Below, in pieces: positions 24,084 through 31,277 of a DNA stretch of 64,000 nucleotides (its first letter is position 1; each line of letters begins with the position of its first letter). The position numbers and the translations under genes were made by a program. The DNA lies in assembly GCA_029202525.1 (NCBI GenBank), contig CP119325.1, forward strand, positions 757,001 to 821,000. The letters are read 5' to 3'. The notes under the pieces were generated by a model, which was not told the DNA's origin, did no database searches, and worked only from the letters and a program-made list of their open reading frames with translations. This DNA comes from Candidatus Pseudomonas phytovorans. GTDB lineage: Bacteria; Pseudomonadota; Gammaproteobacteria; Pseudomonadales; Pseudomonadaceae.

Positions 24084-24749
24084 ATGAGTTACCAGCACCA
24101 GTACGTAGACGGCACGCGCATTCACTTCCCGTTGGGCAAGGTGGTGTGCATCGGCCGTAACTATGCCGAGCATGCCAAGGAACTGGACAACCCGATCCCT
24201 ACCGAGCCGCTGCTGTTCATCAAGCCTGGCAGCTGCGTGGTGCCGGCCGAAGGCGGCTTCAAGATCCCGGCCGAGCGTGGTTCGGTGCACTACGAGGCCG
24301 AAATTGCCGTGCTGCTGGGCAAGGCACTGTCCTCCCAGCCGAGCGAGGAAGAGGTGCTGGACGCCATTTCAGGTTACGCCCCGGCGCTGGACCTGACCCT
24401 GCGCGACGTGCAGGCCAAGCTGAAGGAGAAGGGCCTGCCGTGGGAACTGGCCAAGAGCTTTGATGGCGCCTGCGTGTTGCCGCCGTTCGTCTCGGCCGGC
24501 AGCTTCGAGGACGTGACCGACATACCGGTGCGCCTGACCGTCAACGGCGAAGTGCGCCAGGACGGCAGCAGCGCGATGATGCTGAACCCGATCGTACCGA
24601 TGATCCAGTACATGGCGGCGCATTTCTCGTTGCAGGCGGGGGATGTGATTCTCACCGGTACGCCGGCGGGCGTGGGACCGTTCAATGTTGGTGACGAGCT
24701 GGTGCTGGAGCTGCCGGGTGTGAGCCGCTTCGAAAGCCGGGTGCTCTGA
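24084..24749 (+). CDS. Fumarylacetoacetate-hydrolase-family protein
   Basis: 221 residues, the usual length for single-domain FAH proteins (acylpyruvate hydrolase/oxaloacetate decarboxylase type). The motifs VVCIGRNYAEHAKEL, LFIKPGSCVVP, VHYEAEIAVLLGKAL (metal-binding acidic residues), KSFDGACVLPPFV and DVILTGTPAGVGPFNVGDEL are all present. A gaggag ribosome site precedes the ATG, 25 bases after the upstream stop, so it is likely cotranscribed with the D-2-hydroxyglutarate dehydrogenase gene. The substrate is probably a 2-oxo acid but is not decidable. Confidence 0.9.
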   Translation: MSYQHQYVDGTRIHFPLGKVVCIGRNYAEHAKELDNPIPTEPLLFIKPGSCVVPAEGGFKIPAERGSVHYEAEIAVLLGKALSSQPSEEEVLDAISGYAPALDLTLRDVQAKLKEKGLPWELAKSFDGACVLPPFVSAGSFEDVTDIPVRLTVNGEVRQDGSSAMMLNPIVPMIQYMAAHFSLQAGDVILTGTPAGVGPFNVGDELVLELPGVSRFESRVL

Positions 24750-24757
24750 GCCGAAAA

Positions 24758-24860
24758 CGCGTCGCCTTCTTCGCGGGCACGCCCGCTCCCACAGGAATGT
24801 CACAAGCTTCAGGCCTGTAGAGAACCCTGTGGGAGCGGGCGTGCCCGCGAAGAGGCCAAA
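24758..24860. repeat. REP pair, inward architecture
   Basis: The left arm is ttcgcgggcacgcccgctcc and the right arm gagcgggcgtgcccgcgaag. It lies just after the FAH stop codon. Confidence 0.85.
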
Positions 24861-24931
24861 CCTGTTTACCGATTTTTCACACCCGATCCGGATAATGCGC
24901 GCACCTACGCCCCTATCCCCAGGAACCCCGC

Positions 24932-25852
24932 ATGCCATCACCCTCCAGCGCCCCGGCAACTTCCAAGCGTCGTTTTTACCTGCGCTGGCCCTTCGGCCTG
25001 GCCGTGGCAGCGGTGATCGGCTACGGCGTGGCGGTAGCCATGCACTGGGATGACCGCGGCGCGTTGTGGGTGAAGGAGGGCTTTGAAAGCACCGCCGAGC
25101 GCAGCGAAAGCGTGTGGTTGCCGGACTACCAGGTGGACATCGATGCCAAGCCGCTGCCAGGCATGGACGATGACGAAGCCTCGGACGTGGCCTTCAATCC
25201 GCGTACCCGTACCCTGTTTGCGGTCATGGGCAAGAACCCGTTCCTTGTCGAACTGAGCCTGGACGGCGATGTACTGCGCAAGATCCCGCTCAACGGCTGG
25301 AGCAACCCCGAAGGCGTCGCCGTGCTGGAAGACGACTACCTGGCGATCACCGACGAGCGCCTGCATGACCTGACCGTGGTCAAGGTGGATGCGCAGACCA
25401 CGGTGTTGAACCACGGCGATTTCCAGAGCCACGACCTGGGCCCGTCGGTGAAGAGCAACAAGGGCTTTGAAGGAGTAGCCTGGGACCCACTGCGCCAGCG
25501 GCTGGTCATCGGCGAAGAGCGCCCGCCAAAGTTGTACACCTGGAATACCGATGGCCGCAGCCCGCTCAAGGGTGAAAAGCAGCCAATGCCCAGCGATGAA
25601 CTCGACCTGCGCAACCTTTCGGCGCTCGGCGTAGACCCGCGCACTGGCCACCTGCTGGTACTGTCTGCCGATTCGAACATGCTGCTGGAGCTGGACGAGC
25701 AGGGTCAGCAGGTCAGCTTCATGACCTTGCTGGGCGGCTTCAATGGGCTCGAAGACACCATCCCGCGCGCCGAAGGTGTAGCCATGGACGACAAGGGCAA
25801 CCTGTACATGGTCAGCGAGCCGGCGCTGTTCTACCGCTTCAAGAAGAACTGA
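24932..25852 (+). CDS. SdiA-regulated/YjiK-family beta-propeller protein, copy 1
   Basis: 306 residues. An N-terminal anchor (about 11-30, WPFGLAVAAVIGYGVAVAM) is followed by a periplasmic domain of the SdiA-regulated type, probably a beta-propeller. Repeat-like strands include DVAFNPRTRTLFAVMGKNPFLVEL, GWSNPEGVAVLEDDYLAITDERL, NKGFEGVAWDPLRQRLVIGEE and RAEGVAMDDKGNLYMVSEPALFYRF. Biochemical function is unknown. A paralogue follows directly downstream in the same direction. AGGA precedes the ATG. Confidence 0.85.
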   Translation: MPSPSSAPATSKRRFYLRWPFGLAVAAVIGYGVAVAMHWDDRGALWVKEGFESTAERSESVWLPDYQVDIDAKPLPGMDDDEASDVAFNPRTRTLFAVMGKNPFLVELSLDGDVLRKIPLNGWSNPEGVAVLEDDYLAITDERLHDLTVVKVDAQTTVLNHGDFQSHDLGPSVKSNKGFEGVAWDPLRQRLVIGEERPPKLYTWNTDGRSPLKGEKQPMPSDELDLRNLSALGVDPRTGHLLVLSADSNMLLELDEQGQQVSFMTLLGGFNGLEDTIPRAEGVAMDDKGNLYMVSEPALFYRFKKN

Positions 25853-25942
25853 CGGCATCATCAGATTCGCCTGACGCTGGCATTAAGCTTTGCTTCAGCC
25901 GCTAATGGTTAGATTCGCCATCCCTGTGTCGAGTCTGCCTTC

Positions 25943-26845
25943 ATGCGCCGTATTGTTCGCCTGTTTCTTGTCATGGCCGTTGTCGGCCTGTTCCTGCTGG
26001 GCTGGGCCGGGCAGGAGTTCCGCCTGTTCGAGCGTGGCTGGTTCAACCTCAAGACCTGGTGGCAGCCCGCCGAGCAGAGCATCGGCCTTGACCGTTACCG
26101 GGTGGTGGTGGAGGCGCAGCCGGTCGAAGGGTTGGATGACGACATTTCCGCGCTGACCTACGACCCCGACCGCAAGACCCTGTTCACCGTCACCAATGCC
26201 CGTTCGGAGCTGATCGAGCTGTCGCTGGACGGCCGTATCCTGCGCCGCGTGCCGCTGACGGGCTTCGGCGACCCGGAAGCCGTGGAATACGTGGGGCCGA
26301 ACAGTTACGTGATCACTGATGAGCGTCAGCAGCGGCTGATTCGCGTGCGCCTGGAAGACGACACGATGTTCCTCGATGCCGGTGACGCCGAGCAGCTCAG
26401 CCTGGGCATTGGCCTGAACGGCAACAAAGGTTTCGAAGGGCTGGCCTACGACTCGGCGGGCAAACGCCTGTTCGTGGCCAAGGAACGTGACCCGATGCTG
26501 ATCTACGAGGTGCACGGTTTCCCGCATGACAACTCGGACAAGCCTTATGCCGTGCATGTGGTGCAGGACCGCAAGCGCGATTCGCGGTTGTTCGTGCGGG
26601 ATTTGTCGAGCTTGCAGTTCGATGAGCGCAGCGGGCATTTGCTGGCGCTTTCGGACGAGTCGCGGCTGGTGCTGGAGCTGGATGTGCAAGGGAGGCCGCT
26701 GAGTACCTTGTCGTTGCGCAAGGGCTTCCAGGGGTTGCAGGCGACGGTGCCGCAGGCGGAGGGGATTGCGATGGATGAGGCGGGGACCATTTACCTGGTC
26801 AGTGAGCCGAACCTGTTCTATGTGTTCAAGCAGCCGGCTGATTGA
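25943..26845 (+). CDS. SdiA-regulated/YjiK-family beta-propeller protein, copy 2
   Basis: 300 residues and clearly paralogous to the upstream gene. It has an N-terminal anchor (about 5-23) and shared strands: LTYDPDRKTLFTVTNARSELIEL, GFGDPEAVEYVGPNSYVITDERQ, NKGFEGLAYDSAGKRLFVAKE and AEGIAMDEAGTIYLVSEPNLFYVF. The two are about 90 bases apart and may be cotranscribed. Divergence is substantial, so the duplication is old. No good ribosome site was found. Function is unknown. Confidence 0.83.
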   Translation: MRRIVRLFLVMAVVGLFLLGWAGQEFRLFERGWFNLKTWWQPAEQSIGLDRYRVVVEAQPVEGLDDDISALTYDPDRKTLFTVTNARSELIELSLDGRILRRVPLTGFGDPEAVEYVGPNSYVITDERQQRLIRVRLEDDTMFLDAGDAEQLSLGIGLNGNKGFEGLAYDSAGKRLFVAKERDPMLIYEVHGFPHDNSDKPYAVHVVQDRKRDSRLFVRDLSSLQFDERSGHLLALSDESRLVLELDVQGRPLSTLSLRKGFQGLQATVPQAEGIAMDEAGTIYLVSEPNLFYVFKQPAD

Positions 26846-26856
26846 TGGGTTTGATG

Positions 26857-26945
26857 GCCCATTCGCGGGCGCGCCCGCTCCCACAGGTACGCCTCAGGTT
26901 TCAGGCCCTGTGCAGTACCTGTGGGAGCGGGCATGCCCGCGAAGA
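26857..26945. repeat. REP pair, inward architecture
   Basis: The left arm is ttcgcgggcgcgcccgctcc and the right arm gagcgggcatgcccgcgaag. It lies between the convergent SdiA-regulated-type gene and rpiA. Confidence 0.85.
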
Positions 26946-26948
26946 TGG

Positions 26949-27623
26949 TTACTCGGCCTTCAGGCTCTTCACGCCTTCAGCAGTACCCAGCAGCAGCAGA
27001 TCCGCCGGCCGCGCCGCGAACAGGCCGTTGGTGACCACGCCAACAATGGCATTGATCTGCGCTTCCAGTTCCACCGGGTTGGTGATCTGCAGGTTATACA
27101 CGTCAAGAATCACGTTGCCGTTATCGGTAACCACGCCCTCACGGTAGACCGGATCACCGCCCAGCTTGACCAGCTGGCGCGCCACGTGGCTGCGGGCCAT
27201 CGGGATCACTTCGACAGGCAGCGGGAAAGCGCCCAGTACCGGCACCAGTTTGCTGCCGTCGGCGATGCAGATGAAGGTTTTGGCCACGGCAGCGACGATC
27301 TTCTCGCGGGTCAGTGCCGCGCCGCCGCCTTTGATCAGGTTCAAGTGCGCGTCGCTCTCGTCGGCGCCGTCCACGTAGAATTCCAGCTCGCTGACGCTGT
27401 TCAGCTCGTAGACCGGAATGCCATGGCCCTTCAGGCGTTGAGCGGTGGCTTCGGAGCTGGCGACTGCGCCGTCGAAGGCGGTTTTGTGCTGAGCCAGGGC
27501 GTCAATGAAGAAGTTGGCAGTAGAACCGGTACCGACGCCGACAACGCTCTTTACATCCAGCTTGGGCAGAATGAAATCGACAGCGGCCTGGGCGACGGCC
27601 TGTTTGAGTTGGTCCTGGGTCAT
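26949..27623 (-). CDS. rpiA: Ribose-5-phosphate isomerase A
   Basis: 224 residues, typical RpiA length. It interconverts ribose 5-phosphate and ribulose 5-phosphate in the pentose phosphate pathway. The motifs VVGVGTGSTANFFIDAL, EFYVDGADESD, LIKGGGAALTREKIVA (with the catalytic acidic and lysine residues of the family) and the C-terminal GVVTNGLFAARPADLLLLGT are present. The start at 27623 has GGAG upstream; an in-frame start at 27656 is less likely. It is divergent from ilvA. Confidence 0.96.
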   Translation of the reverse strand: MTQDQLKQAVAQAAVDFILPKLDVKSVVGVGTGSTANFFIDALAQHKTAFDGAVASSEATAQRLKGHGIPVYELNSVSELEFYVDGADESDAHLNLIKGGGAALTREKIVAAVAKTFICIADGSKLVPVLGAFPLPVEVIPMARSHVARQLVKLGGDPVYREGVVTDNGNVILDVYNLQITNPVELEAQINAIVGVVTNGLFAARPADLLLLGTAEGVKSLKAE

Positions 27624-27758
27624 GCGGGCTCCGAAAAGGGGCAGGGCGGTTTTCAAAGTTGCCTAGTATAACGGCTTGGGCGGCTTTGCTGTGGTCGCCC
27701 GACGTAGCGCTGGGGTAGACTCGCAGCCCTTGTCCCGCGGCCCAGTGATGCTTTCCCG

Positions 27759-29273
27759 ATGCTCGAACAGTACGTCAAGAAGATCCTCACCTCGCGCGTC
27801 TATGACGTTGCCGTCGAAACCCCACTGCAGAGCGCCGGGCAACTGAGCAAGCGCCTGGGCAACCAGATTCTGCTCAAGCGCGAAGACCTGCAGCCAGTGT
27901 TCTCGTTCAAGATTCGCGGGGCCTATAACAAGCTGGCGCAGCTGACGGCAGAAGAACTGGCCCGTGGCGTGGTCACCGCCTCGGCCGGCAACCATGCACA
28001 GGGCCTGGCACTGGCGGCGCGCGAGATGGGCATCAAGGCCACTATCGTGATGCCCAAGACGACCCCGGAGATCAAGATCGAAGGTGTGCGCTCGCGCGGT
28101 GGCAAGGTCGTGCTGCATGGCGACTCGTTCCCCGAGGCGCTGGCCTATTCGCTGAAACTGGTCGATGAAAAGGGCTTCGTCTACGTCCACCCTTACGACG
28201 ACCCGCACACCATTGCCGGGCAGGGCACCGTGGCCATGGAAATCCTGCGCCAGCATCCTGGCCAGCTGGACGCCATCTTTGTGCCCGTGGGTGGTGGTGG
28301 CCTGATCGCTGGCATAGCCGCCTACGTGAAGTACCTGCGCCCGGAAATCAAGGTGATCGGTGTCGAGCCGGACGATTCCAACTGCCTCCAGGCGGCCATG
28401 GCTGCCGGTGAGCGTGTGGTGCTGCCCCAGGTCGGGTTGTTCGCTGATGGTGTGGCGGTGGCGCAGATTGGCCAGCACACCTTTGATATCTGCCGCCTGC
28501 ATGTGGATGAAGTAGTAACGGTCAGCACCGACGAAATCTGTGCAGCTATCAAGGATATCTACGACGATACCCGCTCGATCACCGAGCCTGCCGGCGCGCT
28601 GGGTGTTGCGGGTATCAAGAAGTATGTTGAACTGTACGGCGTGACTGGCCAGACCCTGGTGGCCATCGAATCCGGCGCCAACGTCAACTTCGACCGCCTG
28701 CGTCATGTGGCAGAGCGTGCCGAGCTGGGTGAGAAACGCGAAGCGATCATCGCGGTGACCATCCCGGAACGCCCAGGCAGCTTCAAGGCCTTCTGCGAGG
28801 CTATCGGCAAGCGCCAGATCACCGAATTCAACTATCGCAAGCACACCTCCGACGAGGCGCATATCTTCGTTGGCGTGCAGACCCACCCGGAAAACGACCC
28901 GCGTGCGGCGCTTGTGCAGCACCTGACCGAGCAGGGTTTCCCGGTTACCGACCTGACCGACAACGAACTGGCCAAGCTGCATATTCGCCACATGGTCGGC
29001 GGCCACTCGGCCGGCGCCAGTGATGAAATGGTGCTGCGCTTCGAATTCCCCGAGCGGCCGGGGGCGTTGTTCAATTTCCTCAACAAGCTGGGCGGGCGCT
29101 GGAACATCTCGATGTTCCATTACCGTAACCATGGCGCGGCAGACGGGCGCGTGGTGGCGGGGCTGCAAGTGCCGGAGGACGAGCGCCACCTGGTGCCTGC
29201 AGCGCTGGCCAAGATCGGCTACCCGTACTGGGACGAGACCGAGAACCCGGCTTACAAGCTGTTCCTGGGCTGA
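27759..29273 (+). CDS. ilvA: Threonine ammonia-lyase, biosynthetic
   Basis: 504 residues, the length of the allosteric biosynthetic enzyme. It deaminates threonine to 2-oxobutyrate, the first step to isoleucine. The PLP lysine is K51 in FSFKIRGAYNK, SAGNHAQGLALAA binds the substrate and GGGGLIAGIA holds the PLP phosphate. Two C-terminal ACT-like regulatory domains follow (from about residue 330: AIIAVTIPERPGSFKAFCEAIG and VLRFEFPERPGALFNFLNKLGG) for isoleucine/valine control. It sits divergent from rpiA, a common Pseudomonas order. Confidence 0.96.
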   Translation: MLEQYVKKILTSRVYDVAVETPLQSAGQLSKRLGNQILLKREDLQPVFSFKIRGAYNKLAQLTAEELARGVVTASAGNHAQGLALAAREMGIKATIVMPKTTPEIKIEGVRSRGGKVVLHGDSFPEALAYSLKLVDEKGFVYVHPYDDPHTIAGQGTVAMEILRQHPGQLDAIFVPVGGGGLIAGIAAYVKYLRPEIKVIGVEPDDSNCLQAAMAAGERVVLPQVGLFADGVAVAQIGQHTFDICRLHVDEVVTVSTDEICAAIKDIYDDTRSITEPAGALGVAGIKKYVELYGVTGQTLVAIESGANVNFDRLRHVAERAELGEKREAIIAVTIPERPGSFKAFCEAIGKRQITEFNYRKHTSDEAHIFVGVQTHPENDPRAALVQHLTEQGFPVTDLTDNELAKLHIRHMVGGHSAGASDEMVLRFEFPERPGALFNFLNKLGGRWNISMFHYRNHGAADGRVVAGLQVPEDERHLVPAALAKIGYPYWDETENPAYKLFLG

Positions 29274-29293
29274 GCGGCTAAGCTAGGGCTGAT

Positions 29294-29386
29294 GGCCCTT
29301 TCGCGGGCCTGCCCGCTCCCACAGGTACTGCGAGGACTCAGGGCCTGTGATACCCCTGTGGGAGCGGGCAAGCCCGCGAAGAAGGC
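29294..29386. repeat. REP pair, inward architecture
   Basis: The left arm is ttcgcgggcctgcccgctcc and the right arm gagcgggcaagcccgcgaag. It lies between ilvA and the DUF2269 gene. Confidence 0.85.
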
Positions 29387-29420
29387 AGCACAAAATGGCC
29401 TGCTCAAGGACAACAGAGAC

Positions 29421-29846
29421 ATGGAACACCTGACCACACTAAAAACCCTGCACATCATCGCCACGGCCCTGCTGTTGTTGGGCGCCCTGGGCCTGGCGAT
29501 CTGGACCGTGCGCGCCCGCCGACAGGGCGATGCCGAGGCCTACGCCAAGCTGCTGCGTCGGCCGTTGGTGTTCGTCTGGCTGGTGATGGGGGTGTGCCTG
29601 GTGAGCATGCCGTTCACCGGGTGGTGGCTGGTGCACCTGGTGGGCTGGCCGCTGGGGCAGACCTGGGTGTTGGCTTCCAGCGTTATCTATACCTTCGGCG
29701 CCTTTGCCGTGTGGTGGCTGCTGGTGCGGCTGAACCGGCTGCGCAAGGCCGAAGTGGTGGGGTTGCGGTTTACCTTGGCGCTGGCGGTGTTCAGTGGAGT
29801 GTGCTTCCTGTCCATCGCGGGGCTGATGGGTGCCAAGCCAGTCTGA
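29421..29846 (+). CDS. DUF2269-family inner-membrane protein
   Basis: 141 residues with four hydrophobic helices: near 8-28 (LHIIATALLLLGALGLAIW), 48-70, 78-100 and 113-135. A histidine in the first helix (LKTLHII) and the overall pattern fit DUF2269, predicted integral membrane proteins of unknown role. The ATG at 29421 is chosen because the longer open frame runs through REP sequence. No partner gene is evident. Confidence 0.82.
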   Translation: MEHLTTLKTLHIIATALLLLGALGLAIWTVRARRQGDAEAYAKLLRRPLVFVWLVMGVCLVSMPFTGWWLVHLVGWPLGQTWVLASSVIYTFGAFAVWWLLVRLNRLRKAEVVGLRFTLALAVFSGVCFLSIAGLMGAKPV

Positions 29847-29866
29847 CAGCCTTCTGCCACCTGTGC

Positions 29867-29968
29867 TGGCCCTTTCGCGGGGCAAGCCCGCTCCCACAGG
29901 TACTGCACAGCATTCAGAAATTGTGCGGACCCTGTGGGAGCGGGCTTGCCCCGCGAAGAGGCCGGCAC
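29867..29968. repeat. REP pair, inward architecture
   Basis: The left arm is cgcggggcaagcccgctccc and the right arm gagcgggcttgccccgcgaa. It lies between convergent genes. Confidence 0.85.
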
Positions 29969-29977
29969 AGGAAAAAC

Positions 29978-30634
29978 TCAGGCTCTCAGCGAAATCACCG
30001 GCCACCCTCGTTTCTCTGCCTCGGCCCGCAGGTTCGGATCGGGGTCCACCGCCACCGCATGGCTCACCCGCTCCAGCAACGGCAGATCATTCATCGAGTC
30101 GCTATAGAAGTAGCTGTCTTCCAGATCAAAACCGTTCTCCAGCATCCAGCGCTCCAGCCGCGTCACTTTGCCTTCACGGAAACACGGTATATCGGTACTA
30201 CGCCCGGTATAGCGGCCGTCGTGCATCTCGCATTCAGTCGCCAGCAATACCCGTACTCCCAGGCGCCGGGCAATCGGTGCGGTGACGAAGCGGTTGGTGG
30301 CGGTGATGATCACCAGCTGGTCGCCCGCGTCGCGATGCTGCTGCAGCAAGGCCAGAGCCTTGGGCAGGATGATCGGCTCGATGCAGTCGCGCATGAAGTC
30401 GCGGTGCCATTCGTCGAGCTGGGCCACCGGCGTCGCCGCCAGTATCTCCATGGAAAAGGCCAGGTAGGCCTGCAGGTCCAGGGTGCCGTTGAGGTATTCC
30501 TGGTAGAAGCCATCGTTGCGTTGCTTGTAGGCAACCGGGTCGAGGATGCCGCGCTCGCAGAGGTAGTCACCCCAGGCATGGTCGCTGTCGCCACCGAGGA
30601 GGGTATTGTCCAGGTCGAATAAAGCCAGGCGCAT
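29978..30634 (-). CDS. HAD-superfamily phosphatase, SerB-like IB subfamily
   Basis: 218 residues. The first motif LALFDLDNTLLGGDSDHAW carries the nucleophile Asp, motif II is LVIITATNRFV, and the third motif is SYFYSDSMNDLPLLERV. The helical cap and overall length fit the IB phosphoserine-phosphatase-like group (histidinol-phosphatase or phosphoserine phosphatase type). It may act in serine or histidine metabolism, but no neighbour fixes the substrate. The start at 30634 begins the motif directly and is divergent from rppH with about 140 bases between. Confidence 0.88.
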   Translation of the reverse strand: MRLALFDLDNTLLGGDSDHAWGDYLCERGILDPVAYKQRNDGFYQEYLNGTLDLQAYLAFSMEILAATPVAQLDEWHRDFMRDCIEPIILPKALALLQQHRDAGDQLVIITATNRFVTAPIARRLGVRVLLATECEMHDGRYTGRSTDIPCFREGKVTRLERWMLENGFDLEDSYFYSDSMNDLPLLERVSHAVAVDPDPNLRAEAEKRGWPVISLRA

Positions 30635-30775
30635 CGCGGTCACTCGCATCAGCCACAAGGTAGGCCCGCAGAATACGGAGTTTTCACGCTGCTGCACATA
30701 AGCTTGGCGGGCGCGTTGCTGCGCTCGCAAGCTTTGTGGAACAATGCGGTGACATGCGTTTGCGAGGTTGCTGCC

Positions 30776-31255
30776 GTGATCGACCCGGATGGTTTTCGCC
30801 CCAATGTCGGGATCATTCTCACGAATGATGCCGGGCAGGTGCTATGGGCTCGCCGGATCAACCAGGATGCCTGGCAGTTTCCCCAGGGAGGTATCAACCC
30901 TGACGAGACGCCGGAAGATGCCCTGTACCGCGAGCTGAACGAAGAAGTTGGCCTTGAACGCGATGATGTGGAAATACTTGCCTGCACCCGCGGTTGGTTG
31001 CGTTATCGTTTACCCCAGCGACTGGTACGTACCCACAGCCAGCCGCTGTGCATCGGCCAGAAGCAGAAGTGGTTTTTGCTAAGGCTGGTCAGCAATGAAC
31101 AGCGGGTGCGGATGGACCTGACCGGCAAGCCGGAATTCGACGGCTGGCGCTGGGTGAGCTATTGGTATCCGCTGGGCCAGGTTGTGACATTCAAGCGCGA
31201 GGTCTACCGACGCGCCCTGAAAGAGCTAGCACCGCGTCTGCTGACGCGCGACTGA
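30776..31255 (+). CDS. rppH: RNA pyrophosphohydrolase
   Basis: 159 residues from a GTG start, which begins the family N-terminus IDPDGFRPNVGIIL; an ATG further upstream is in frame but has no homology. RppH removes pyrophosphate from the 5' end of mRNA and so starts RNase E decay. The Nudix box is GGINPDETPEDALYRELNEEVGL. KWFLLRL and WVSYWYPL are also family-typical. It precedes ptsP by 22 bases, a conserved pair in gammaproteobacteria, so the two are probably one operon. Confidence 0.94.
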   Translation: MIDPDGFRPNVGIILTNDAGQVLWARRINQDAWQFPQGGINPDETPEDALYRELNEEVGLERDDVEILACTRGWLRYRLPQRLVRTHSQPLCIGQKQKWFLLRLVSNEQRVRMDLTGKPEFDGWRWVSYWYPLGQVVTFKREVYRRALKELAPRLLTRD

Positions 31256-31277
31256 CGACGGAGTTCGACCCCGAGCC

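Noticed and set aside
22490..24085. The upstream extension of the serA frame on the minus strand.
   Set aside because: It runs antisense to the D-2-hydroxyglutarate dehydrogenase gene and shows no homology before MSKTSLDKSK.
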